A stretch of DNA of 64,000 bases from Vibrio metoecus (GTDB taxonomy: Bacteria > Pseudomonadota > Gammaproteobacteria > Enterobacterales > Vibrionaceae), in NCBI RefSeq assembly GCF_009665255.1, contig NZ_CP035686.1, forward strand, positions 2,112,001-2,176,000, given 5' to 3'. Position 1 is the stretch's first letter, and each line of letters opens with the position of its first letter. The notes beneath the pieces were generated by a model. That model ran no database searches and was not told the DNA's origin. It saw only the letters and a program-made list of their open reading frames with translations. Shown here in pieces: positions 26,019 to 34,917 of the stretch. A program made the translations under genes and the position numbers.

Positions 26019-29000
26019 TTAACTGCTAACTTCATCTGTGACTTCAAGCTCTTCACTCTCCGTGCTTTTTCGTCGCCCCAACATCAGTAAGCAAGGCGTG
26101 AGCACTAAGGTTAGTACTGTCGCAAAGGCTAATCCACCTGCAACGGCGGTCGCAAGCTGAGACCACCACTGGGTACTTGGTGCACCAAACTCAATTTTCT
26201 GATTGATGATGTCAATATTCATCTCAAGCACCATCGGCATCAAACCAAGAATAGTGGTAATTGTCGTCAGTAATACTGGCCGCAAGCGCTGCACTCCGGT
26301 ACGTAAAATGGCCTCCTCACGGCTCAATCCGCGTTTGAGTAACTGGTTGTATGTATCGATCAACACAATATTGTTATTAACGACAATACCTGCCAATGCA
26401 ATCACCCCAATCCCGGACATAATAATCCCAAACGGCTTTTGAAAAATAAGCAAACCAGCAAAGACCCCAACAGTAGAAAATATCACTGCGGTCAAAATCA
26501 AGAATGCTTGATAGAAGCTATTAAACTGGGTAATCAAGATGATCGCCATGGCCGCTAATGCCACCAAAAAGGCTTTTTCTAAAAAGGCTGCAGAGTGCTC
26601 CTGCTCTTCATTTTGGCCGCGAATGCGAAATTCAACACTACTTGGTAAATTGAGCCCTTTGAGGGCTTGCTCAATGGCGGGTAACTCTAAGGCCAAATTG
26701 TAGCCTTCCTTAAGATCCGCCATGACGTTGATCACTCTTCGCCCATCGATACGGTGAATCGTATCTTGCTTAGGCTCTGGCGTTATTTGCGCAAAATTGG
26801 TCAGCGGCACCAAACCTTGTGGCGTTTTCACTCGTAGCTGGTCAAAACGCCCGATGTCGCGATATTCACTTGGATAACGCACTAAAATATCGACTTCCTC
26901 ATCACTATCATCTGGAAGATAATCGCCAATCTTGAGGCCGTTTGTCACAAACTGCACGGTATTGCCAACTAATGTGGCATCCGCAGCAAAACGTGAAGCG
27001 TCATCACGCCGAATATCAATTTTCCAATCAATCCCCGGCTTACTACCGTTATCACTCAAGTTTGTTAATGCGGCATTCGCTTCAGCCCACAAGCGGACTT
27101 GTTGAGTGGCCTTTTCAAGTTCGGCAGGAACGCGAGATGAAAGCTCAATATCCAAATCATGCTCAACGGGAGGCCCAGCATCCGGAAATTTGTACTCAAT
27201 TTCCACGCCCGGAAAAGCATCCGTCACTTGCTTCAACTCATCAATAATGGTTTTTACACTGCGCCGATACTGCCAATCGACCGGTGTTATCTGCACCACA
27301 CCAATTTCATCATCACCACCAGTACGTGTATAAACACTTTCAAACTCTTTGTGGCCGAGCATCACCTGTTCTACATCGCTCATTATCTGATCTTTTTCAT
27401 CTAATGAGAGATCGCCATAAGAACGCACTTTGACAGAGAAGAACGGGGGATCTACCTCAGGGAAAAACTCCGCGCCTAAACCGGCTTTAGCGTAAGCAAA
27501 AGCAATCGCCGCCGACATCAATAAGGCTGCACATAATATTTTGATCGGATGACGGATAGCGATCGCTAGAGTCAGGTAGTACGCTTTGGTAATCCCAGTC
27601 GCTTGTGAAAAATCGCCATTATGCAGCGCAACCATACGTACCTGATTAGCTTGGGAGACTTGTTGTGGTCGACCAAATAACCCACCGAGAACCGGCACGA
27701 ACAGTAGTGCCATCACCAAGGAAGCCGCTAAGGTTGCCATTAATGTGAGCGGGAGATATTTCATAAATTCGCCCGTGACATCCGGCCAAAAAAGTAAAGG
27801 AGCAAACGCGGCTAATGTCGTCGCCGTTGATGCAGTGATCGGCCACGCCATGCGCTTGGCTGCATCTCGGTAAGCTTCACTACGATGCATTCCCTCTTGC
27901 ATACGCCGATCGGCAAACTCGGTAACTACTATGGCACCATCCACCAACATTCCTACGGCCATAATTAAGGCAAACAGCACAACGATATTCACCGTTAAAC
28001 CAAATACTGCCAACACTAATAAGCCAGTGAGAAATGAACCCGGAATTGAGACACCAACCAACAAAGAGGTACGCATCCCTAAGATCGCAATAATGACAAT
28101 CACGACGAGAATGATTGCTGACAGGATATTGTTTTGCAGATCGTTGAGCATGAGTTTGACATCTTTCGACTCATCCCAAATGGTTTTAACCAGTAGGTTA
28201 CTTGGCCATTCTTCACGAGCTTGTGCCTCGGTTAATACGGCTTTCACCAACTCAACCGTTTCAATAATGTTTTCACCCGAGCGTTTTTTTATATCCAAAA
28301 CAATCGCAGGTTTACCATCCAATCTGGCATAGCTTTCTGGGTCTCGGAAAGATTGTCGTACCGTCGCCACATCACCAAAGGTAATGACTTGTTTGCCATC
28401 AACTTTAATCGGGAGTTCAAGCATATCTTTTAACGATTCAAAAACTGAAGGCACTTTGACCGAAAAACGTCCGTATCCAGTATCGACAAATCCTGCTGCA
28501 ACCACGCGGTTATTGAGCGCAATCAGGTTATAAATATCGCCTTGATCTAGCCCATAACTCTCCATGAGTAGAGGGTCCACAACGATTTCAACAATCTCCT
28601 CCCGATCACCGGCTATATCTACGGAGAGTATTTGCCGATAACTTTCGAGTTTATCGCGCAGTTGACGTGCAATTTGCACGGCTGTGCGTTCCGGAACCGT
28701 GCCATAAAGCACCACAGAGAGAATCGGTTGTTCAGCAGCAAGAGTGACTTCATTCACGATTGGCTCATCGGTATCCGCAGGCAGTTTCGGTTTTGCCAAA
28801 TCTACCGCATCACGCACATCCGCCATCGCTTTCGCTAGATCAACGCCAACATTAAACTCCAGTACAACAGAAGCATGCCCTTCTGAAGCGGTTGCGGTCA
28901 TCTCTTTCACACCTTCGATAGAACGCAGTTCTTGCTCTAAAGGTCGAACAATCAAACGCTCCGCATCACTGGGAGAGATGCCTTGGTGACTAACGGAAAC

Positions 29001-29141
29001 GTAAATAATCGGGATAGTGACATCAGGGCTGGATTCTTTCGGAATGGTCACATACGTTGCAATACCTGCAACCAGAATAAACACCAACAACGTTAACATG
29101 GTTCGTGTACGAGACAACGCCGCATCAATCAGAGTAAACAT
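26019..29141 (-). CDS. vexF: RND efflux pump inner-membrane transporter (VexF type)
   Basis: This is a 1040-residue AcrB-superfamily pump with 12 helices and two large periplasmic loops. It follows its adaptor by nine bases. Locus position matches VexEF of V. cholerae as I recall, reported to be Na+-dependent with TolC. The proton-relay positions differ from AcrB. TM4 reads LVDGAIVV (Asp401, then Gly402 where AcrB has a second Asp), and TM10 reads VVNNNIVLID (Asn near 922 where AcrB has Lys940). This pattern is common in a branch of HAE-type pumps, so it is a lineage feature and not a defect. The outer-membrane channel must be encoded elsewhere. Confidence 0.93.
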   Translation of the reverse strand: MFTLIDAALSRTRTMLTLLVFILVAGIATYVTIPKESSPDVTIPIIYVSVSHQGISPSDAERLIVRPLEQELRSIEGVKEMTATASEGHASVVLEFNVGVDLAKAMADVRDAVDLAKPKLPADTDEPIVNEVTLAAEQPILSVVLYGTVPERTAVQIARQLRDKLESYRQILSVDIAGDREEIVEIVVDPLLMESYGLDQGDIYNLIALNNRVVAAGFVDTGYGRFSVKVPSVFESLKDMLELPIKVDGKQVITFGDVATVRQSFRDPESYARLDGKPAIVLDIKKRSGENIIETVELVKAVLTEAQAREEWPSNLLVKTIWDESKDVKLMLNDLQNNILSAIILVVIVIIAILGMRTSLLVGVSIPGSFLTGLLVLAVFGLTVNIVVLFALIMAVGMLVDGAIVVTEFADRRMQEGMHRSEAYRDAAKRMAWPITASTATTLAAFAPLLFWPDVTGEFMKYLPLTLMATLAASLVMALLFVPVLGGLFGRPQQVSQANQVRMVALHNGDFSQATGITKAYYLTLAIAIRHPIKILCAALLMSAAIAFAYAKAGLGAEFFPEVDPPFFSVKVRSYGDLSLDEKDQIMSDVEQVMLGHKEFESVYTRTGGDDEIGVVQITPVDWQYRRSVKTIIDELKQVTDAFPGVEIEYKFPDAGPPVEHDLDIELSSRVPAELEKATQQVRLWAEANAALTNLSDNGSKPGIDWKIDIRRDDASRFAADATLVGNTVQFVTNGLKIGDYLPDDSDEEVDILVRYPSEYRDIGRFDQLRVKTPQGLVPLTNFAQITPEPKQDTIHRIDGRRVINVMADLKEGYNLALELPAIEQALKGLNLPSSVEFRIRGQNEEQEHSAAFLEKAFLVALAAMAIILITQFNSFYQAFLILTAVIFSTVGVFAGLLIFQKPFGIIMSGIGVIALAGIVVNNNIVLIDTYNQLLKRGLSREEAILRTGVQRLRPVLLTTITTILGLMPMVLEMNIDIINQKIEFGAPSTQWWSQLATAVAGGLAFATVLTLVLTPCLLMLGRRKSTESEELEVTDEVSS

Positions 29142-29150
29142 GGGTGGCTC

Positions 29151-30251
29151 CTAGTTAGTCGTCACTAGCGGAGTGGCGATAACCTTATCCCCATCACGCA
29201 CAAAGCCTTGCCCACGAGTGATGATTTCCACTTTTTCACCCAATCCGGTCAGCCAAACGCCATCTTGCTCTGCTTTCACTAATTGAATAGGCACAAAGTG
29301 AACAACATCTCCCCGCAGCGTTTTTACGCCAAGATTCCCAACATCGTCCAGAGCAAGCATTGCCGGCGTAATCTTAATTGCTGACTGTGTCATTAAACTC
29401 AATGAAACTTCGGCACTCACCCCAGCAGGGATCGTTTGTTGTGGGTTATCCATTGCAACTTCAATGGTAAATGTATTGGTAGCCGGAGATGAAAGTCTTG
29501 AAATATAACGGACTTTACCTTCAGCCTGACTTCCATCCATAAAGCGAATTACTGCTGGCTGTCCAAGCTGAACATGCTGTATGTGTCGCTCACTCACATC
29601 GGCCTCGATCACCAATCGATGCAGATCAATAATCGATGCGACGGGATCACCAATCGACACAAAATCGCCTTTTTCAATCGGCAAAGTTTCGACAACGCCC
29701 TCAAAGGGGGCTCGTACTTGAGTATTCTCCAATAGACGCTGCACTGTACTTAACGAGGATTGAGCATCCGTCAATGCGGCAGCGGCATTAGTAAAAGCAA
29801 CCTCTCCTTGTAAACCTTTATTTTTTAAAGCACTCGCCGCATTAAATTCTTGTTGCCGCACTTTCAACTGTGCTTTGGCTCGCTCTAACTGAGCATCCAG
29901 ATCGCCTCGATCAATCAAAGCAATCACTTGATCTTTGTTTACCGCTTGGCCTTTAACGATTTTGATATCGATAATTCGCCCAGCGATCTCGGCACCAATA
30001 TTGGCTTGTCGATCCGGAGCCGTTCGGCCATAAAGCTCAATCACTTTGTCCGTTTGTTCAGCCGTAAAGGTTTGATAGCCAACTTTGGCCAAAGGTACTT
30101 GAATTTCTGTCGAGGTTTGGGGTTCTTGAGCATTGGGGCGCCCTAAACCAAGCCATGCCACCAACACCACAACGAAGAAGAGGGAAATCAACCAAGGTTG
30201 ATGAAGAAAATAATCGCGAACCTGACGAACGGAGGTTTTCACCGGAAACAT
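29151..30251 (-). CDS. vexE: RND efflux membrane-fusion protein (VexE type)
   Basis: This periplasmic adaptor links the RND pump to TolC. The 366-residue protein has an N-terminal membrane anchor (about 20-35, LISLFFVVVLVAWLGLG). It also has a split lipoyl domain (GAEIAGRIIDIKIVKGQAV and VRAPFEGVVETLPIEKGD), a coiled-coil hairpin between them and a beta-barrel domain. AAGGA lies before the ATG. It is transcribed with vexF; erpA follows the same direction upstream. Confidence 0.93.
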   Translation of the reverse strand: MFPVKTSVRQVRDYFLHQPWLISLFFVVVLVAWLGLGRPNAQEPQTSTEIQVPLAKVGYQTFTAEQTDKVIELYGRTAPDRQANIGAEIAGRIIDIKIVKGQAVNKDQVIALIDRGDLDAQLERAKAQLKVRQQEFNAASALKNKGLQGEVAFTNAAAALTDAQSSLSTVQRLLENTQVRAPFEGVVETLPIEKGDFVSIGDPVASIIDLHRLVIEADVSERHIQHVQLGQPAVIRFMDGSQAEGKVRYISRLSSPATNTFTIEVAMDNPQQTIPAGVSAEVSLSLMTQSAIKITPAMLALDDVGNLGVKTLRGDVVHFVPIQLVKAEQDGVWLTGLGEKVEIITRGQGFVRDGDKVIATPLVTTN

Positions 30252-30352
30252 AACTATTCCTTATAGTAATGACTACGTTACATCCTGATACGCAGTTTGG
30301 GCCAATCGAAGTGCTCGACTGGCCAGATTTTTCCTGATTCTGTGACTCAGGA

Positions 30353-30694
30353 TTAGACGCTAAATGATGCGCCGCAACCACAAGTTGTTGTTGCATTGGG
30401 GTTATTCACGAAGAATCTTGAACCTTCAAGCCCTTCGGTGTAGTCAACCACACCACCGATCAAATACTGCAGACTCATCGGGTCAACCACCAAAACAACA
30501 CCACTATTCTCAATCGTGGTATCACCTTCATTTACGGTTTCATCAAAAGTAAAACCGTATTGAAAACCGCTACAACCACCACCGGTAATATAAACACGTA
30601 GCATCAACGATGGATTTTCTTCTTCAGCGATCAACGCTTTAACACGCGTTGCCGCCGCATCAGAAAAGGATAATGGTACATTAACTTCGCTCAC
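30353..30694 (-). CDS. erpA: ErpA, A-type iron-sulfur carrier
   Basis: ErpA delivers Fe-S clusters to IspG/IspH and other targets. The true start is GTG 30694 (SEVNVPLSF follows), six bases after an AGAGAGG ribosome site, giving 113 residues like E. coli ErpA. A longer reading to 30754 adds an unrelated tail. Cluster ligands are Cys41 (TGGGCSGF), Cys105 and Cys107 (TCGCG). It diverges from hemL across about 280 bases. Confidence 0.95.
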   Translation of the reverse strand: MSEVNVPLSFSDAAATRVKALIAEEENPSLMLRVYITGGGCSGFQYGFTFDETVNEGDTTIENSGVVLVVDPMSLQYLIGGVVDYTEGLEGSRFFVNNPNATTTCGCGASFSV

Positions 30695-30977
30695 GATGAC
30701 CTCTCTCATTCGTGGAAAGTGCCACAACATTCTGAAATTCGATGCGCAGCACATTTAATAGTGATAATGGCAGCGATTATCTAATACCTGAGTTGGCCGT
30801 TCAAGTATTAGCCTTAATCCGAATGATTTTGACCGATAAATTCACTTCACTCCTCGTGGTTTTTGGGTTGCAGACAGGGAAAATCGATCAAAATGTAGCG
30901 AAAACATTTCACCCCCCAAAGCATCGGCGTACAATGCGCCCCAAAATTGGTCCGATTCATCATAAGAGGAAACTAGC

Positions 30978-32276
30978 ATGACCAAATCAGCCGAGTTGTA
31001 TCAAAAGGCGCAAACCACTATTCCGGGTGGAGTGAATTCTCCAGTTCGTGCCTTTAACGGAGTAGGTGGTTCACCGATTTTCATTGATCGTGCCGATGGC
31101 GCGCTGATTTTTGATGCCGATGGTAAAGCATACATTGACTACGTGGGATCTTGGGGTCCAATGATTCTCGGCCACAACCATGCAGTGATCCGTGAAGCAG
31201 TGATCCAAGCGGCACAACGTGGTTTAAGTTTCGGTGCACCTACCGAAATGGAAATCACCATGGCAGAGTTGGTGTCTGAGCTGGTTCCTTCGATGGAGCA
31301 ACTGCGTATGGTGAACTCGGGAACGGAAGCCACGATGAGTGCCATCCGCCTTGCTCGTGGTTACACCGGTCGCGATAAAATCGTCAAGTTTGAAGGCTGT
31401 TACCACGGCCACGCAGATAGCTTATTAGTTAAAGCTGGATCTGGCGCGCTAACTCTTGGCCAACCAAGCTCTCCGGGTGTACCTGCCGATTTCGCCAAAC
31501 ATACTTTAACAGCTCGTTTTAACGACTTAGACTCCGTTCACGAACTATTTGCCGCTAATAAAGGCGAAATCGCGTGTATTATTGTTGAACCCGTTGCCGG
31601 CAACATGAACTGTATCCCGCCTGTAGAAGGTTTCCACGAAGGGTTACGTGAAATCTGTGACCAAGAAGGCGCACTGCTGATTTTTGATGAAGTGATGACT
31701 GGTTTCCGCGTTGCACTAGGTGGCGCTCAAGCCCACTACAACATCAAACCAGACTTAACCACTCTCGGTAAAGTGATCGGTGGTGGTATGCCCGTCGGTG
31801 CTTTTGGTGGCCGTCGTGAAGTGATGCAATACATTGCTCCAACAGGCCCGGTTTACCAAGCTGGTACACTATCAGGCAACCCAATCGCGATGGCTGCGGG
31901 CTATGCCTGTCTGAGGCTACTTCGTGAAGAAGGCAACGAAAAACGCTTAGCCGCAAAAACCAAACAACTGGCTGACGGCTTTAAATCACTGGCTGATCAA
32001 CATGGTATTCCACTTTTGGTACACCAAGTTGGCGGCATGTTTGGCTTCTTCTTCACCGAACAAGAGAAAGTCACTTGCTATGAAGATGTCGCGCGTTGCG
32101 ATGTAGAGCGTTTCAAACGTTTCTTCCATTTGATGTTGCAACACGGCGTTTATCTCGCACCGTCTGCCTTTGAAGCTAGCTTTACCTCATTGGCTCACGG
32201 TTCAAAAGAGATTGAAGCCACGTTAGAAGCCGCCGATCGCAGCTTTGCCATTTTGGCAGCGGAAGCGAAAGCTTAA
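30978..32276 (+). CDS. hemL: Glutamate-1-semialdehyde 2,1-aminomutase
   Basis: HemL makes 5-aminolevulinate, the tetrapyrrole precursor, in the C5 pathway. The 432-residue PLP enzyme has TIPGGVNSPVRAF at its start, SGTEATMSAIRLARG, DEVMTGFR and the PLP lysine in TTLGKVIGGGMPVGA. An AGAGGAA ribosome site precedes the ATG. The 283-base divergent region to erpA carries the promoters, but I could not fix them. A terminator follows. Confidence 0.97.
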   Translation: MTKSAELYQKAQTTIPGGVNSPVRAFNGVGGSPIFIDRADGALIFDADGKAYIDYVGSWGPMILGHNHAVIREAVIQAAQRGLSFGAPTEMEITMAELVSELVPSMEQLRMVNSGTEATMSAIRLARGYTGRDKIVKFEGCYHGHADSLLVKAGSGALTLGQPSSPGVPADFAKHTLTARFNDLDSVHELFAANKGEIACIIVEPVAGNMNCIPPVEGFHEGLREICDQEGALLIFDEVMTGFRVALGGAQAHYNIKPDLTTLGKVIGGGMPVGAFGGRREVMQYIAPTGPVYQAGTLSGNPIAMAAGYACLRLLREEGNEKRLAAKTKQLADGFKSLADQHGIPLLVHQVGGMFGFFFTEQEKVTCYEDVARCDVERFKRFFHLMLQHGVYLAPSAFEASFTSLAHGSKEIEATLEAADRSFAILAAEAKA

Positions 32277-32299
32277 CAAACCGTGTGATCCCACTCTTC

Positions 32300-32323
32300 A
32301 AAGGCAGCCTCGGCTGCCTTTTT
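32300..32323 (+). terminator. hemL terminator
   Basis: AAGGCAGC, CTCG, GCTGCCTT followed by TTT, 24 bases after the hemL stop. Confidence 0.85.
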
Positions 32324-32337
32324 CATTCAACGACGAT

Positions 32338-32454
32338 TTATTGCCAATAATAAATACTCATCAGCACGAGAGCGCAAATCACTACGCCAAACCACGGGAT
32401 CGGTCTACGTTTCGCTTTTTTGTCACAACATTCGTTTTTATCACAACAGCCCAT
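32338..32454 (-). CDS. Small Cys-rich single-pass membrane protein, 38 residues
   Basis: An unlisted short gene reads on the minus strand in the gap between hemL and the AI-2E permease. ATG 32454 follows AGAGGTCAAG, a good ribosome site. The protein begins MGCCDKNECCDKKAKRR, with two CC pairs six residues apart and a basic stretch. It then has one hydrophobic helix (IPWFGVVICALVLMSIYYW) and ends YYWQ. The basic stretch just before the helix predicts the Cys cluster in the cytoplasm. The two CC pairs could bind metal. I do not recognise a family and assign no function. Coding is supported by the start context and composition, not by comparison. Confidence 0.65.
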   Translation of the reverse strand: MGCCDKNECCDKKAKRRPIPWFGVVICALVLMSIYYWQ

Positions 32455-32529
32455 CTTGACCTCTAGATTGATAAGCAACTGAATTGGCGTCATTATAGCT
32501 CCTCAATGTACTTAAGGTGGATAACTCTC

Positions 32530-33615
32530 GTGTCAGAAAAAATCAAATTAGCCTCCAGCCATCGCGTATTAGTTGTGGCTCTACTGGCTTCTGCACTCGC
32601 CTGTTACTGGTTAGTCGAGCCTTATATCAACTCGATTGTCATGGCGTTCATCATCTCGTTATTGATGTTCCCTATCCATGATTGGCTTGATAAAAAGCTC
32701 CCTGCACACCATAACATCTCTGCCTTTTTATCCTGCGTGGTGCTGACCGTCATCGTGGTCATTCCGCTGTTGTTTATCTTCGGCGCCATCGTGCAACAAG
32801 GATCTAAATTCTCTCAAAACCTTTATTCTTGGGTTACCCATGGCGGCATTCAGGAATTATTGAGTCATCCTTGGGTAGTAAAAGCACTTGGTCTCGCCAA
32901 TCAATATCTTCCTTTTGAAGAAATTAGCCCACAACAAATCGCGCAGCGTGTTGCACAATTTGCTACAACCTTTGGCAGTAATTTAGTCAGCATAAGCGCC
33001 AAAATTCTCGGAGATGCTACCAGCTTCGTGATGAATTTTTTCCTGATGTTATTTGTGTTGTTTTTTTTATTGCGTGATCACGACAAAATCATCAGCGCAA
33101 TCCGCCATATTCTTCCCCTATCACGTAGCCAAGAAGATCGTTTGCTCAATGAAATTGAAAACGTCTCAAAGTCGGCAGTGATGGGCTCGTTTTTAACCGC
33201 GATCGCACAAGGTTTAGCGGGGGGAATTGGTATGTGGTTAGCAGGATTCCCAGGGTTGTTTTGGGGAACCATGATGGGGTTTGCCTCATTTATACCCGTG
33301 ATTGGCACCGCTTTAATTTGGATCCCCGCGACGCTCTACCTCTTTTTAATTGGCGAAACCACTTGGGCTTTCTTCCTTACAATATGGAGTATTGCGGTGG
33401 TGGGCTCGATTGATAACTTACTACGCCCATTCTTGATGCAAGGCAGTGCTGGCATGAATACGCTGATGATTTTTTTCTCGCTGCTCGGCGGTATTCAGCT
33501 ATTTGGTTTGATCGGCTTAATTTATGGCCCACTGATTTTTGCCATCACCATGGTGCTGTTTAATATCTATGAAGAGGAATTTCGCAGCTTTTTAGATCAA
33601 CAAGATCAAAGCTAA
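32530..33615 (+). CDS. AI-2E family transporter (PerM/YdiK-like)
   Basis: This inner-membrane protein of about 361 residues has seven to eight helices, including the family region GMWLAGFPGLFWGTMMGFASFIPVIGTAL. Family members include autoinducer-2 exporters and Na+/H+ antiporters, so the substrate is uncertain. GTG 32530 follows AAGGTGG and is preferred; an ATG at 32506 is in frame but has no ribosome site. It lies between hemL and rsmC, each with its own terminator. Confidence 0.88.
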   Translation: MSEKIKLASSHRVLVVALLASALACYWLVEPYINSIVMAFIISLLMFPIHDWLDKKLPAHHNISAFLSCVVLTVIVVIPLLFIFGAIVQQGSKFSQNLYSWVTHGGIQELLSHPWVVKALGLANQYLPFEEISPQQIAQRVAQFATTFGSNLVSISAKILGDATSFVMNFFLMLFVLFFLLRDHDKIISAIRHILPLSRSQEDRLLNEIENVSKSAVMGSFLTAIAQGLAGGIGMWLAGFPGLFWGTMMGFASFIPVIGTALIWIPATLYLFLIGETTWAFFLTIWSIAVVGSIDNLLRPFLMQGSAGMNTLMIFFSLLGGIQLFGLIGLIYGPLIFAITMVLFNIYEEEFRSFLDQQDQS

Positions 33616-33637
33616 TCCAGAGTAAAGGCTTCATTCA

Positions 33638-33670
33638 AAGGGCAGATTATGCGAAAATCTGCCCCCTTTT
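33638..33670 (+). terminator. Terminator after the AI-2E permease
   Basis: GGGCAGATT and AATCTGCCC flank ATGCGAA, then CCTTTT. It ends 18 bases before rsmC. Confidence 0.85.
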
Positions 33671-33687
33671 CTTGAGTAGAACGCGCC

Positions 33688-34710
33688 ATGCAACACTATA
33701 CCGCCCCGACTGAAATTGCCCTTCGCCAACTCGACTATTTTGCTGGTAAACATGTTCTGGTGGCGGGTGAAGCAGAAGATCGCTTTCCAATCGAACTTCG
33801 TCAACATTGCGCCTCTGTATCTGTATTTACCACTCACTACGGCTACTATTCTCAACTCAAACCGTTTGCTGAAATTAACTGCTATTTTGGCGAACAGCTC
33901 ACGGACGAAATCAACGCAGATTTGATTTTGCTCTACTGGCCAAAAGCCAAACAAGAAGCTGAATATTTACTCGCAATGTTGCTTTCCAAGTTCGGTACAG
34001 GCACTGAACTTGTAGTGATCGGGGAAAATCGTTCTGGTGTGAAAAGCATTGAGAAAATGTTTACACCTTATGGTTCGATTTACAAATACGATTCGGCTCG
34101 TCGCTGCTCATTTTATTGGGGACAATGTGAAAATAAACCTGATGAGTTTGATATTACTCAGTGGTTTAAATCTTACTCCGTAATCTATCAAGGCCATGAA
34201 TTAACGATTCGCAGCCTACCAGGCGTGTTTAGTCATGGCGAATTTGATCTGGGTAGCCGACTGCTACTGGATACGTTACCCGCTCTCAGTGGCAAGGTGA
34301 TCGATATTGGCTGCGGCGCTGGGGTGTTGGGCTGTGTTATGGCAAAACTCAACCCTGACATTGAGCTAGAGATGACCGATATTAGTGCTCTGGCGATTCG
34401 CTCTAGTCAAGAAACCCTTATCGCGAATCAACTAAGTGGTCGAGTCTATCCGTCTGATATGCTCTCGAATGTAGGAAGCCAATACCACTATATCGTCACA
34501 AATCCACCTTTCCATTCAGGGTTAGACACACGCTATAGCCCAACGGAACAGCTCTTGGCTGAGTCCATCAACCATTTAGCCGCCGCAGGCTCACTTTGGG
34601 TTGTGGCCAACAGCTTTTTGAAATATCCACCAATCATTGAGCAAGCGTTTGGGCACTGCGAGATTGCAGCGAAAACGACTAAGTTTGCCATCTATCACGC
34701 AAAAAAATAA
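33688..34710 (+). CDS. rsmC: 16S rRNA (G1207-N2) methyltransferase
   Basis: RsmC methylates G1207 in assembled 30S subunits. The 340-residue protein has the usual two halves. The N-terminal half is a degenerate methyltransferase domain. The C-terminal half has the SAM loop VIDIGCGAGVLG and the catalytic NPPFHSG. Length and ending match the family. The 207 bases to chiS hold a GCCGCTTTT/AAAAGCGGC hairpin. Confidence 0.95.
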   Translation: MQHYTAPTEIALRQLDYFAGKHVLVAGEAEDRFPIELRQHCASVSVFTTHYGYYSQLKPFAEINCYFGEQLTDEINADLILLYWPKAKQEAEYLLAMLLSKFGTGTELVVIGENRSGVKSIEKMFTPYGSIYKYDSARRCSFYWGQCENKPDEFDITQWFKSYSVIYQGHELTIRSLPGVFSHGEFDLGSRLLLDTLPALSGKVIDIGCGAGVLGCVMAKLNPDIELEMTDISALAIRSSQETLIANQLSGRVYPSDMLSNVGSQYHYIVTNPPFHSGLDTRYSPTEQLLAESINHLAAAGSLWVVANSFLKYPPIIEQAFGHCEIAAKTTKFAIYHAKK

Positions 34711-34723
34711 CTTCTTACATTTT

Positions 34724-34757
34724 GCCGCTTTTGACGTAAATATGCACAAAAAGCGGC
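34724..34757. other. Hairpin between rsmC and chiS
   Basis: GCCGCTTTT (34724-34732) and AAAAGCGGC (34749-34757) are perfect nine-base complements around a 16-base loop. It is close to the rsmC stop and may protect that mRNA end; no T run follows. Confidence 0.55.
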
Positions 34758-34917
34758 ACTTGCCTCACGTTTTTTGCGCCTATGCCCACGCTTTAGCTTG
34801 GACTTACTTGTCAAAGTAAAAAAACTCGTTAATTTCGTTACTTTAGGTTTTTCTTGTCATTCACCTGCTCATGGCTCGCGAGCGCCAACGAGTATCACCA
34901 AAAGTAACGCCTTAATT

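Noticed and set aside
30310..30352. Possible terminator after erpA (CCTGA...TCAGG)
   Set aside because: On the transcribed strand the stem is followed by A residues rather than T, so it is not a convincing intrinsic terminator.
34774..34917. 48-residue N-terminal extension of ChiS
   Set aside because: The ATG at 34918 gives the published ChiS numbering (His469, Asp772), and the extension has no hydrophobic or conserved content.
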